From NCBI GenBank assembly GCA_032871835.1, contig CM065296.1, positions 116,198,146 to 116,262,145 on the forward strand: a DNA stretch of 64,000 nt, written 5' to 3'. The notes under the pieces are model-generated. The model saw only the letters and a list, made by a program, of their open reading frames with translations. It did no database searches and had not been told where the DNA came from. The DNA is from Dipteronia dyeriana. Taxonomy: Eukaryota; Streptophyta; Magnoliopsida; Sapindales; Sapindaceae. Below are positions 1-11,303 of the stretch, one piece after another (the first letter of the stretch is position 1; the number at the start of each line of letters is the position of its first letter). A program made the position numbers and the translations under genes.

Positions 1-763
1 TGTTTTTTTTGTCTGAAGACTGAATGGTCATGAAGTTTTATGAAGACTGAATAAAAACTGAAATCTGAACCTGAATGACATGTTTGTTTGTTTTTTTTCT
101 CACATCTTAATGTATTGTCAACACTTTTATTTTTTAAAAATAAAATTGTCTAAAAATAAATAATTTTACATTTATACCTATGTTAAACAATATACATATA
201 ATATATAATAAAAACAATCAAAAAACAATAATTATATATGAACACATATATCATGATCTTCTTTTTCGATTAAAAATAAACTTCATTTTTACTAAGAAAA
301 AAAAATGTTTTTTTTTTCTTTCAAAAAATGAAAAGGGTATTAGTAAAAACTCACATAAAAGACTCTAATATATATATATATATATATACATCACCCTCAT
401 ATCAAAATAAAGTATTGATATTAAACACCAATATGAGAAGTGATTAAGATTCTTTTTTATTTTTAAAGCTATTTAAAATAAGGAATATATTAAAATAAAA
501 GGTTTATATACCATACATGATTATGATGAAATTGAAAGCATGTTATATATGAGGGGATAGTATCGGAAGAAAAGATTTTGGATCGCATTTAATGCAATTC
601 AGTGATTTACAATTAAGTGAAAAGTCAGGATTTTTTACTTTTTATTTTAAGTTGTTATTTAGGATTTTTAAGTTGTTTGACCACTTAGAAAAACAAACAA
701 AACAACTTAATTATTACGATTCAGACACATTAAGTTTTAAGTGAAAAAAAACAAACGACCCTA
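1..763. repeat. hAT-like non-autonomous element, copy 1 (5' end cut by window)
   Basis: This AT-rich block shares its order and much of its sequence with 39425-40104: the 'gaaatctgaacctgaatga' stretch, the 'agtatcggaagaaaa' stretch and the terminal 'aaacaaacgaccc'. Its right end reads 'aacaaacgaccct', the inverse of the 'gggt(t/c)(c/g)(a/g)tttgttt' terminus seen at the other end of the second copy. That pattern fits a hAT-type MITE, though no target duplication can be seen because the left end lies outside the window. It has no coding potential; the 62-codon frame at 180-368 is AT-rich noise. The family assignment is inference from the termini. Confidence 0.5.
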
Positions 764-1847
764 AATACGCCTTTAAAATCTGCATCAAAACTAGATCAAA
801 TCTCTGGAGGGGGATCTTTTTCATCTCTTTTGTTTTCTCTGTAACTCATCTTCTTCTTCTCAATTATCTTCTTTTTCATTGTTGATCGATTCATCTTCTT
901 CTCAATCACACTGCTTTGGATTTCGATGGCGAGCTCTAGTAAGATCATATCTACTTCTTTCTTCCAATCTCCATCTTTAATATTTATTTTTATTTTTATT
1001 TTTTAATCGGCTAGATGGAGTCAACGGCATTGACTCCACTGAACCCGCTGATAGCTCAAGAAGGATTAATCAGCGATTTTACTGATTAATCGGTCACCGA
1101 CTAATTTGGTCGATTTTGACCTTTTCACCATAGTGAGTTGCCGACTTAATAAATCCAACCGATTAATCGACCTAGACGGCTGATTTTTCGAACAATATCA
1201 TTGATACATCAGTGAAAACAACGTGATGTTCATTAATAATAATAAAGACAAAATTACATAGATTCAAGAGTGAAGACAATTGATTGATTAATTGTAATCT
1301 AAAAATATTTTTTGGAAAATTAAATTACAAGTCTGAGAATGCTGGTTGGATTTTTTTTTTTTTTTTTGATATACTATAAATGAATTTGAATCAAACCAAT
1401 CATATAATGATAGATTGCCGTGTATATATGGTATTGCAATTTGATAATAAATCATGATTGGCTCCGGAAAGTTTATTAAGTTGTTCAAACTTCAAAGGAA
1501 ATGACCCCGCATTCACTTTAATAGTTGTTGATAATGAAAATCCGAGTCAATATTTTGATATATTTAATCAGCAGTATCACCAATGCAATGGACAAGCAAT
1601 TTTGAAAAGAAGAGGAAGGAGCAATTTTGTGTATTAAGAGAGGAAAATTTGTTGGTCTATTTATTGAAGACTTTTTTAATTTCTTCGTACTAATTTAGTT
1701 ATAATTTGACAGTAAAATTTACCAATTTTTTATTTACTGAAAAGCGAAAAAATATAACCATCTGTCAAAAAACAAAACAAAACTATCAGCATATATAGTT
1801 CAATGAAATGGTTTTTTTCAAAGAAATGAAAAGAAAATTAAATTAAA
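764..1847. other. intergenic stretch with one possible gene remnant
   Basis: A CT-rich leader-like segment (about 800-925) precedes the small spliced frame at 926-1085. After it, 1086-1200 contains several short runs of 'cgattaatcg' and 'ccgactaat' type, and 1200-1847 is AT-rich. I see no further gene, RNA gene or clear repeat boundary here. Confidence 0.5.
926..1085 (+). pseudogene. possible two-exon gene fragment (27 codons)
   Basis: An ATG at 926 follows a CT-rich leader. A 13-nt first exon (926-938) ends at a good donor (gtaagatc). A T-rich intron of 76 nt ends in 'cggctag', and exon 2 (1015-1085) continues in frame to TGA. The joined frame has a normal amino-acid mix (serine-rich start, then a polar stretch ending near QRFY) unlike the AT-rich noise around it. 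It is too short to be a known protein. It could be the 5' end of a decayed gene, perhaps a transposon gene, or chance. I do not recognise the product. Confidence 0.25.
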
Positions 1848-3206
1848 GGGATATTAATATTTTAGTCCCTCTAGTTTATGTTTATCTGGATTTGATCCAC
1901 TAGATTTTAAAATTACTAAGTTCAGTCCTTCTGTAATGGTTTCTGTGAAATACAGATGTCAGAGGGCAAAATGACCCTTCTACCCTTGATAAAAATTGAC
2001 ACCTGTAAAAAGACTTTTATGCCCTCCAATTTTATAAATTCTAAAATAAATATAAATATAAATATTAAAAAATGAATAAAAAATAATAATAACAAATCAG
2101 AACACCGACTCAGCCCAATATCTATACTAATCAACCCCAACCCAATACTAAATGCACCCACTTAAATCATCTTTTACCTCTTAATCGTTCTTCATCTAAT
2201 CATCTCTCTCTCCTCGCCTGAAAATCAGTCGAACTTCATCTCTCTCTCACCGCTTCTCTCTCTCCCTCTCTCTCTTTCCATCTCATCTCTCGACCAATAT
2301 CTTGATTTGGGTGTTAAGTTTCTATGATTTGATTATGGGTTTAGATTAGGGTTTTTGGCTGTTGAGTTGGTTTGGTGGTGGGTTTCAATCTGGTGGTGGT
2401 GGTGGTGGATTTGTATGAATGGAGTTCGATATGGTGGTGGTGTTAAAGTTGGTGATGGGTTTCAATATGGTGGTGGGTTTTGATTCTGGTGATGGTGGTA
2501 GTTTTGATGATGATGATGATGATGGATTTGGTATGACGGTGGTGGTTGGTTGATGGGTTTGGTTGAACGGTGGTAGTGGGTTGAAGGGATTTGGTTGATC
2601 GATGATAGTGGTTGAATGGGTTTGGTTGAATGATGATGATGATCGAAAAGTCACAGCGTGATGATGATGATAAATGGGTATGGATTGGATGGTGGCGGTG
2701 GATTGAAGGCTGTGGTGGTGGATTGGAGGGTTGGAGGTGTTGTTGGTGGATTGGACGGTTGGAGGCAGTGTCGGTGTGGGTTTGTTAGAGGCGGAGTTGG
2801 TATGGTTTTATTGGTGGTGGCGGAGGTGTTGGTTGGAAGTGGCGGTGGAGGTGGCGTTGCCAGATTGGAGTTGGTGGCAATCCGGTGAGGGTTTTAAATT
2901 TTAATATCTTTTTTGTTTTTTTAATTAATTAAATTGTAATATTATTATTGTATTTTATTTTTAAATTTTTATATTATTAAATACCAATTTTACCCTTATT
3001 TATGAAATGCTTCTTGAAGCTTTTGTCACATTTCCCATTTTACCCTTGTTGACCTAACGGAAGTCAACGAAATTCCAACAGAATTGGACGGTAGGGACTG
3101 GAATATGTATTGTCAGATAACTAGTGGACTGAACTTAGTAATTCTAAAAACTAGTGGACCAAACCCAGATAAATGCAAACTTGAGGGACTAAAATTTTAA
3201 TATCCA
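1848..3206. mobile_element. Mutator-like non-autonomous element with 9-bp TSD
   Basis: The ends are long terminal inverted repeats. The left end (1848-about 1935) and the reverse complement of the right end (about 3120-3206) share 'ggatatta', 'attttagtccctc', 'gtttatctgg', 'ccactag' and 'attactaagttcagtcc'. The element is flanked by a perfect 9-bp direct repeat TAAATTAAA at 1839-1847 and 3207-3215. Nine-base duplications with long TIRs are typical of the Mutator superfamily. There is no transposase. The interior holds a CT-rich segment (2200-2290) followed by a GGT-rich segment (2385-2890), so it may carry captured host sequence (a Pack-MULE), which is inference. Confidence 0.8.
2385..2890. 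other. GGT/GAT-rich gene-like segment inside the MULE
   Basis: This stretch is strongly G/T-skewed on the plus strand, made of imperfect GGTGGT, GATGAT and TTGGTTGA repeats. It gives a glycine/valine-rich frame on plus (2658-2888) and a proline/serine/threonine-rich frame on minus (2385-2654). The preceding CT-rich leader-like block and 'attagggttttt' resemble a plant 5' region. Its composition differs sharply from the AT-rich DNA on both sides. Both frames are low-complexity, so I do not call either a real protein. Confidence 0.4.
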
Positions 3207-3215
3207 TAAATTAAA

Positions 3216-4220
3216 CCATAGGCATTGACTAAACTAGAAAGCATGTGTGTTTAAAATTGTAAGCTTTAATTTATTTTTCCAAATTTAGTTTCTTATAATA
3301 TGAAAAACTATCAAGGAGACACAAAATCTCGAGTTATTTATAGTCTTAAGAATTTTAGTTATGGATATTTGCTCAAATTTAACATACAAATAAAAATATT
3401 TGAATGAATACTAACATTAAAGAATAACTACATCTATTAGAGACTAATGTACATTTAATGAAAAAGAGATTATGCATACCATACCGTGAGTCTAGGACAT
3501 TTATATAATACCATATGACATAAATAATTACCAATCGCCACGAAATACCGATCATATGAAATACTTACATCACACATATAATGTTATTGGTAGGGGCACA
3601 AAGAACATCCATCTGATAGAATAAGATGTAAACATACAAGTAGCAAATGACATAAATAAAATCCAAATCAAATCACAAAGCATAAGCAAAGGCAGAGAGA
3701 GATTTTAATTTCTGAAAATATCCTTGGTCTTGTCTCCATATGTAGAACAGTTTGTAATGAATCTTATAGCAAAAACTAAACAATAAATAAACCAGGTTAA
3801 ATTTCAACGGTCTCTCTATTGTTTAGTTGATATCATATTATTTAGAGAAAGAAAACAAGAGTGGTTTGACGAGAAAAAAAAGTGCCTCTCTCTCTCTTCC
3901 ATTGTTAACAGATTCCATAAATGTCCATTTATTATTCTTCCCAAATCCAAATCAATCAATATCAAAACAAAACTTTATTCAAAGCTTTTTAATTTTTTTT
4001 AATCATAGTCACAGACTTCATGGTCAGACCAAAGATAATCACAAGCAAAAATTTCAAACCCTCAATAATGGCCAATCCACTGAACAACAACAACAACAAC
4101 AACAAAGTCCTCACCTAGCTTCTTAATTTCTCTGAAGTCTAAACAGTCTTTTAATTAATTCCTCTTCTTGCATTTTTTTTGTTGTTGTTGTTGAAGTTGA
4201 TCATATCATAAACAACACAC
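3216..4220. other. upstream region and 5' leader of the WAK-like kinase gene
   Basis: No gene is visible. The part from about 3780 to 4220 is probably the promoter and 5' leader of the kinase gene: it contains CT-rich runs, a (CAA)n run at about 4085-4104 and a TTG-rich run near 4180. The long open frame over 3827-4126 has no ATG in frame, so it is not a credible upstream ORF. Confidence 0.45.
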
Positions 4221-5922
4221 ATGAGTCTACTACTACCAATTTTGTTCCTGTTAACAATCTTGATTTTCCCACTAATTACAGTCCATGCATCAACCAGATA
4301 CTGCAACAGATCATGTGGCAGCAACAACGTCAACTACCCATTTGGGTTCTCTGCCGGCTGCCATATTCATCTAAGCTGTAGCTCAAAAGGTCAGATGCTC
4401 ATCGGCGAGTTTCCAATCCAATCCTTAAACACCGACAACTTGAAAACAATCATCGAACCCAAATGCAACCGTTCAGTAAAAACCCTTCTCCAACTCTACG
4501 GAGAAAACTTTGCCCCCACCGCAAGAAACGCCATACTATTATACGACTGTGACTCAATGCCTACGACGTGCAAAATGCCCTCAACGGAGGTCCGGACTCA
4601 GTTTCAGACGCTGAAATGTGACTCGAACAGTAGCAATGTTATAAGCAATATAAGTTGCTATTCGGAGGGGCCTGAGAATTTACAGTCTGGCTTTCTTGCA
4701 TATAAAAACGTTACAGGGCAACAGTGCAGGTATCTTATGTCGTCGATATCTGCAGAGGAGTTTGATCGTTCTGGAGCTTCGTTAGATATTCAGGTTGTTG
4801 AATTGGGTTGGTGGATTGAAGGTTCTTGTCACTGTTCTAGGGATGCTGATTGTGTTGATATTGCATCTCCTAAGGGGCCAGGATTTCGATGTAAGTGTAG
4901 GGATGGATTTGATGGAGATGGATATCCTGCCAGCTCAGGCTGCCGTAAAGGTCAGTTCTATTTGTCGCAATTAGTTGATTAATCATGCAATTTTGAGATA
5001 GTTAAATGATTAATTAGTTAATGAATAATAGTTAGTTTAGTTGTTGAAATCTTTATGTTCATAACAGGTATTGATATCGAATTTCACTCGCATCAGATAT
5101 AAGAGTCCAGCTTGAATTTCAGTTTGTGTACAATTAGTCGGACTAGTAATTTCAACAAGAAATTTTTAATGTTCTTGAGACTCGACCAACAAATATCCCA
5201 TTACATTCTACGAGAAAGTGGCACAACTTTAGTTTAGTTTACGAAATCTTATGTTCCTGGGAGGTCCTGATAATTGATATTGAATCTCACCCGCATGCAT
5301 CAAACTTGAATTTCAGTTTTTGTACAACTAGTCTCAACTTTCATAAAGAGATTTCACGAGTTCTTGAGACTTGACCAACAAATCCATTACAAGTAATAAC
5401 TATACGAGAAAGTGGCATATTAGATATGATTAAAAGAGCATGCATGCTTGCTGCAATGATAGTTGAAACAATGCCTTTAGCCCTTTATTTTGGGGCAAAA
5501 GTAAAAAAAAAGTTAGTGGCCCTAATAGGACCCCAGAAAAGGTGAGTGAGTTTGTGGACCTTAAAATTCCATGCTACCATCTTCCCTATTGTATCAAGAA
5601 AGGGTAGTTTCACCTAACGCAGTTTGAGCGATAACAATTTTCCCTGTCTGTCGAGTTAGGATCTTTTTCTAACCTTGTTTTTTCTTGGTTTTTTTTTATT
5701 TCAAATGTAAGTAAAACACCAACTTACATCAGAGAGAAAAAAAAAATATGAACAAATCTTAATCATATATTTTCTTTTATGCTTAAATAGAGAATGTTGA
5801 ATTGAAGTTTTTAAGCAAAATTTTAACTGTAAACACGTTTAGATTACATGTGGCGTGTACCGGTGATGGTTATAGAGATGTGTGAGGATTTGAAACTTAT
5901 AAATTATAATGGATGAGAAAGA

Positions 5923-5964
<42 letters not shown>

Positions 5965-7784
5965 GTCAAAGAATCAAAGATGAATTTACATGTTTGCTGA
6001 AAAGACAGAAGAAAATAAAATTATTATATAAGGATAAAGTTTTGCTTAATTAGGCCTTTTTTTCTTGCAAAGATCCAGTGGTTTGAAGTTAGGTGGGTTT
6101 TGTCTGCTCCTATTCTTGAAAGCAATTCTTTAGTTTCTGTATTATTTGTTGTTTGAATATGTTATTTGTCATGATTATTATAAATGAACCATTAAGCCAC
6201 ATTAGCAAATATATTATTGAGTACATATTGACCAAATACCAACTCTCAACTCTCACGTGTTTCGTGTCATTAAGGAACCACATCACATGATGAATTTTAT
6301 TCAATTGTTTGTGTTTTTTGAAACCTGAAACAGCCTCTTCAGGTTGTGGTCCTGTTAAATTCATCTCTGGTCAATGTGGAGGATCATCTAGAACAGCTGT
6401 CCTGATCGGAGGTATTTGAATTAATTTAACATTTGATTGATTTTTCACTTCTATAACTAATATTTGAAACTGAATTTTAACATGGTTACTATTTTTCTCA
6501 GGCACCATTGCTGGGGTCTCTTTGATGGTAAGTCTGTGTCTAATATGCTGTTCTTTTAGGAGGCACCGCAATTCAAAGTCCATAAAGAGTGCAAAGCGCT
6601 TGTGTCAAGCTACAGGCATCAGCATTCCCATCTATCCATACAAAGAAATCGCAAAAGCCACGCATGGCTTCTCGGATAAACAGAGGCTTGGGACAGGGGC
6701 TTATGGTACAGTCTATGCAGGAAAGCTGAACAACGACACATGGGTTGCAATTAAAAGGATAAAAAATAGAGACAATGAGAGCATTCAACAAGTCATGAAT
6801 GAGATCAAGCTTTTATCTACTGTTAGCCACCCCAATTTAGTCCGCCTATTAGGCTGCTCGATCGAAAATGGTGAACAAATTCTTGTTTATGAGTTCATGC
6901 CTAATGGAACATTGTGCCAGCATTTACATAGAGAAATAGGTGATGGACTTACTTGGCCTGTACGTCTCACCATCGCCACGGAAACTGCACAAGCCATAGC
7001 CCACCTCCACTCTTCAATAGACCCTCCTATATACCATAGAGACGTAAAGTCTAGCAACATACTCCTTGATTTCCAATTCAGGTCCAAAGTTGCAGATTTC
7101 GGTCTCTCTAGACTTGGAAGAACTGAAATATCACACATTTCGACTGCCCCACAAGGGACTCCAGGATATCTTGATCCGCAATATCATCAAAATTTCCATC
7201 TTTCAGACAAAAGTGATGTGTATAGTTTCGGAGTAGTTCTTGTAGAGATCGTAACAGCATTGAAAGTGGTGGACTTCGCTAGACCGACAAATGAAGTGAA
7301 TTTGGCAGCTCTTGCTACTGATAGGATTAGCAAGGGGAGATTCGAGGAGATTATAGATCCATTTCTAGAGCTTATAGATGCTTGGACACTTTCTTCGATA
7401 CATAGAGTGGTCGAATTGGCGTTTAGATGCCTCGCATTCCACAGTGACATGAGGCCTTCGATGATGGAAGTGGCAGCTGAATTGGAGCAAATCAGTGCAA
7501 GTAGTAGGTTAGCAACCTGTGAGGATACTACTACTAATTGTACAGCTACATCAGAGGTATCTTCTTGCTCATCTTCGTCTAATGTAAGCGAAAAGCCGCT
7601 AAGTCTCTCTGTCAAGAAGGCAGGAATGGAGGGCAGTGGCCTATTTATCCTGCAGACAGGAGCTAGTAATCTTGAATCAATGGAAAGAATAAAGTATAAT
7701 TCTCCAATGTCAGTTCAAGATCCATGGTTAAGTGAACAAAGCTCACCTTCATCAAATAGTTTGCTAGGTAATGTAATTCAATGA
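4221..7784 (+). CDS. wall-associated receptor kinase-like protein (WAKL14 type), three exons
   Basis: The exons are 4221-4950, 6334-6411 and 6502-7784; all borders are GT/AG with matching phases and give 696 residues. Exon 1 encodes a signal peptide (residues 1-23, leucine/isoleucine-rich), a cysteine-rich galacturonan-binding WAK domain starting at CNRSCGSNN with the NYPFGFS motif, and an EGF-like region near its end (CKCRDGFDGDG). Exons 2-3 encode one membrane helix (about 265-288). Exon 3 carries a Ser/Thr kinase: glycine loop GTGAYGTVYAG, lysine in VAIK (about 354), HRDVKSSN (D about 450), DFG (about 468) and GTPGYLDP, so it looks active and of the RD type. WAK-like kinases sit in the plasma membrane and sense cell-wall pectin. 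An alternative exon-2 start at 6343 would drop three residues. The serine-rich tail is about 90 residues long. Confidence 0.9.
4951..6333 (+). other. intron 1 of the WAK-like kinase gene, with an (AT)n microsatellite
   Basis: This 1.38-kb intron starts GTCAGT and ends AAACAG. It contains two related stretches of about 120 bp (around 5060-5200 and 5240-5390), both with 'atcgaatttcact/attgaatctcacc', 'cttgaatttcagttt' and 'cttgagact(c/t)gaccaacaaat', so a local duplication. An AT dinucleotide tract lies at 5925-5962. No coding sequence was seen. Confidence 0.7.
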
Positions 7785-9573
7785 CCTTATCATGTACCAC
7801 TAAACCACGTTAGATGACGAAAATCCCTTGTTTGTATGTAGTGTTTTCAATGTTGATGTTGCAGTGAAACATTTTTGTCATGTTAATTACATGATTGGAT
7901 ATTTGGATTTGGTGTTGTTTTTTTTTGTTTTCTCTCTCCAATAATAATGGGCCCATATAAAGCTCTGAGGGGGGGAATCAATCAAGGGGGCTTTGGAAAA
8001 TGAAGAAAACAAAATGGAAAATGGATTTATCCAGCCGCCAAGACATTCTGGAATCTGGAGTCGATGCTTCTTCAGCAGTTCTGCTGCCAAACATTGAAGT
8101 AACTTTTTTTTATTTTTTTTTTATTGCCAACCTCTGCATTACATATTTACATTGCGTGCGTCGCAATTTCAAATCTTTCGTTTATTCAAAGACGTAAAAG
8201 TGTGTTTTTTCAAAGATTGTAACGCATTTTTCATGTGGAATATTTAAATTGCCATGCCGGCCAGACCCAATTTTGAACAAACTAATAAACATGATTATGA
8301 GTAATCGTCTGCAACAAATGAAACACAACATTCAATTCAAAGTTCAAAGCCCCAAAAATTAGTCTAAACATCAGAGTCAATTCAAAGCCTCGAGAAGAGG
8401 AGTCGACTAGCTTTTCTGATATTTATCCATAAATAAAAAAAACCCCACCAAACTTTATCGTGTATCTCGCAATATCTGTACCACATTTTTTTTTTTTTTT
8501 TAATGTTTTCAATTATTGGGTCCATTATCCCATTGGAATTTGGAAGGAACATCAGATGCCCTGGTGTCTGGTGATGGATCATGGATGGCACTTGTAATTG
8601 CTATTTGGTAGTAGCAAAACATGCGAGTCGTTTCGTATATCCACTTGTGACTGGCCACTTGTGTGTAAAATAACGAGAAAATGGTATCACATGCTTACAC
8701 ATTTTTAAGGCATTCACTTTCTTTACAGCGCATCATTGCATCCATTTATTTAGAAAAAGGCACTGTTCCTCGGATATGGTATGGTATGGTATTGGCCTCC
8801 CGACTCTCTTTTTATTCAATTAAATAATATAATGATATAACACAAAGATATCTTAAAAAACACGTTACAATAAATTCAGTTCACCTAGCTCAATCGGGGA
8901 CAGATCTGTTTAACTTTTAATAATAGAGAATTTCAATTAAAATAATATCACATAATCCATATACATACATGATTTCAAATCTCATTTAATCTAATTCTTT
9001 GCCTGGAAGAGGGCCATTACACTCAAAAACTCATAGAATTTAGTGGTAAATATATAATTCTATATTTTTTAAAATTAAAAAAAAAAAAAAAAGTTTAGAA
9101 GAAAAGACCCTCCACTTTTGTTCAACCCACAACTTCTTTAAATGAGCTGAGAATTCAGTACTACCCAAAAAAAAAAACATTAAAAATAAAACGGAAAAAA
9201 CAGAAAACCTACGAATTATAAGTTAAACGAAAAAGAAATGACATGGAAATTATTCGAATTGATCGATAGTTTTATAAGGTAACCAAAGAAAGCGAAATAA
9301 ATCATTCAAAACGACAATATACATAAACCAACATATATAGATATACATAAACCGTGAAATGTAATAAAAAAAAACAAAAAATAAAAAAAAATACAATGTT
9401 GCGTTAAAAGTAGCAATTCCCGTATCCACATAAGCTACAGTACAACAAGGCAGCACCAACTCCTCCTAACTCGACTCACTCCAAACTAACAGTCATAATA
9501 TCTGTTATTAACACCTGAAGATGACATACTTTTTCCTTTTTTTTTCCAATATTACCCCTTACCCCTTTCTTTC
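7785..9573. other. intergenic region between convergent WAKL and AOS genes
   Basis: It holds the 3' untranslated regions of both convergent genes. A small frame at 8000-8197 starts with a plausible ATG but becomes a T-rich run after about 33 codons and resembles nothing I know. The rest is AT-rich with poly-A/T runs (about 7918, 8100, 8485, 9075, 9370). I see no RNA gene or defined repeat. Confidence 0.5.
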
Positions 9574-11172
9574 TCAAAAGCTCGCCCTCTTCAGCGAGGT
9601 TATCGTAACAGAAGAAGCAGATTCGACTTCGATCTCAAACGAATCGTATCGGAGGAACAACTCTACCAGCAAGAGCCTACTCGCGAGTACAACAAAATCT
9701 TTACCTGCGCATTGTTTGTTATCTACCGTTGGATTCTGTGTCTCGGGTCCATTTGACCAGAGCACGTGCTTCAGCATCTTCTGACCGTCGTCACCAACAA
9801 ACCGCTCAGCTACGAACTCCTCCGGTCGGTCGAATATTTTCGGGTCTTTTGTGGCAAAGGGTTGGTACCCGAACAACATCTCTCCTTCTTTGACTTCGAA
9901 TGTGGCGTCGTGGCTTGAGATTATCAAATCCTTTTTGGCTTTAGCGTACTGGAAAGCTACGGGTGGTTCGATACGGAAGACTTCGAAAACTGCGGATTTC
10001 ATCAGCGGCATCCGTTCCATAGCAGCCATCGTCACTTTTCCACCGTCAGATCTAACGGCTGATCTTATCTCCTCCGCTAACTGCGTGTGGAGCTTCCCTC
10101 CTGCACGGCCAATCCATTTGATCACGTTTGGGAAGAGGAATTTCATCCCTCCGAAGGAATTAAAACACGTGGCGAATATTAGGTTGTGGCACGCTTCCTC
10201 ACGTGAGATCCCCAGTCTCTCTGCTTCGTCGAGCACGTGACCTGACGACGCGGCGGCGTAGAAGAAATCGTAGAGTCTCTGGTAGTTCTTTTTCACGAGG
10301 ATTGGAGGTAGACGAAATGTGTGGAGCAACAATTCTTCCACCGGTCTCGGTAGACCTAGAGTGAGGATCGGACCCAGTTGCAACAGAACCCATAAAGAAA
10401 TCAATTTCGGACCATCCAACCCGAGTTTCGTATCAGCCGGGTTTGTACCGTACAGTGATCGAGACAAGAAGTCGAACGCCGCCTTGTCGTTGGCTTCACT
10501 GAAATTACCTTTGCCTTTACCGGCCAACTCAGATTCAAGTGTCTCGAACAACTCGGTGTAACTTGAGTGAAACTCAGGGATCACCTTGTCTCGACTGGAC
10601 TTCAAAAGGAAGAACATAAGTTGCTTGAGTTTGGCGTGACTCGGCTCCGACGGGTCAAGATACGACAGAACTCGGTAACCGCCGGTGAGTTCGGTGGAGG
10701 GCATGTACGTACCGGTGAAAACATCTTTCTTCTCGACTTTGGTTACGTCGAAGAGAATAGGAAAGCTTTTGCCGTCGAGCAAAACGATGACGTTTGGGTT
10801 AGAAGAAATAAATGGTCCCGGTGGCATGTTGGCTCGATACACCGTTGACTGATATTTTTGAACTCGAGACTTGAAATACTCGACTCTACCTTGGTTGTAA
10901 AAGAAGTCAACGCGATCTTTAATCGGACCAAAGAAAGGAAGGCCATAGTTTCCGGGGATTTTTCGGATCGGTTGTTTGGAGGGTGGTTCTGACGGCAAAA
11001 CCGTCGGTTGTAATGGTGGTACTGGCACCGACGGTTTCTCAGAAACGGAAGCTGTGATCTTGATCGGACGGGTAGAAAAACGACACGTGGACGACTTAGA
11101 TGATGATGACCACCTTTTTGATGACTGGGGATGAATTTGAAAAGAAGGAAAAGATAGAGAAGTGGATGCCAT
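9574..11172 (-). CDS. AOS: allene oxide synthase, chloroplastic (CYP74A)
   Basis: This is an intronless frame of 532 residues, the usual length for AOS. It converts 13-hydroperoxy-linolenic acid to the unstable allene oxide, the first committed step to jasmonate in plastids. The N-terminal 50 or so residues are serine/threonine-rich with few acids, as in a chloroplast transit peptide. IPGNYGLPFFGPIKDR marks the start of the P450 fold. FNSFGG in the I-helix region contains the asparagine typical of AOS in place of the oxygen-binding motif. The heme-thiolate cysteine is in NKQCAGKDFVV (about residue 488), and the C-terminus SLKRASF matches the family. A second ATG, three codons downstream of the longest frame's start, is used here because family members begin MAS. 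No break was found. Its promoter side faces element A. Confidence 0.96.
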   Translation of the reverse strand: MASTSLSFPSFQIHPQSSKRWSSSSKSSTCRFSTRPIKITASVSEKPSVPVPPLQPTVLPSEPPSKQPIRKIPGNYGLPFFGPIKDRVDFFYNQGRVEYFKSRVQKYQSTVYRANMPPGPFISSNPNVIVLLDGKSFPILFDVTKVEKKDVFTGTYMPSTELTGGYRVLSYLDPSEPSHAKLKQLMFFLLKSSRDKVIPEFHSSYTELFETLESELAGKGKGNFSEANDKAAFDFLSRSLYGTNPADTKLGLDGPKLISLWVLLQLGPILTLGLPRPVEELLLHTFRLPPILVKKNYQRLYDFFYAAASSGHVLDEAERLGISREEACHNLIFATCFNSFGGMKFLFPNVIKWIGRAGGKLHTQLAEEIRSAVRSDGGKVTMAAMERMPLMKSAVFEVFRIEPPVAFQYAKAKKDLIISSHDATFEVKEGEMLFGYQPFATKDPKIFDRPEEFVAERFVGDDGQKMLKHVLWSNGPETQNPTVDNKQCAGKDFVVLASRLLLVELFLRYDSFEIEVESASSVTITSLKRASF

Positions 11173-11295
11173 TTCTCTCAAAAGCCTCTGTAGTTTGAGA
11201 ATTTTGACTATGGTTGGTGCAAGTGAGAGAGATAGATAATTTAATGAAGAGTGAAAGGTAATGTGGTATGGCTTTGCTTTGTTGAGTCCAGCTTG

Positions 11296-11303
11296 TTTTT
11301 ATA
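11296..11303 (-). promoter_or_regulatory. candidate TATA box of AOS
   Basis: On the minus strand this reads TATAAAAA, about 125 bases upstream of the AOS start codon. That would put the transcript start about 30 bases downstream and leave a leader of about 95 bases. It is the best TATA-like match in the proximal promoter. This is inference from sequence and spacing only. Confidence 0.5.

Noticed and set aside
3827..4126. 99-codon frame upstream of the WAK-like kinase
   Set aside because: It has no in-frame ATG, ends in a CAA repeat and lies where the 5' leader is expected.
8000..8197. 65-codon frame starting with ATG after the WAKL gene
   Set aside because: The second half is T-rich intergenic sequence and no domain or conserved motif is seen. 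It might be one exon but has no support.
9851..10848. Open plus-strand frames across the AOS gene (129, 80 and 93 codons)
   Set aside because: They are antisense shadows of the GC-richer AOS coding sequence; the minus-strand frame is a full-length known enzyme.
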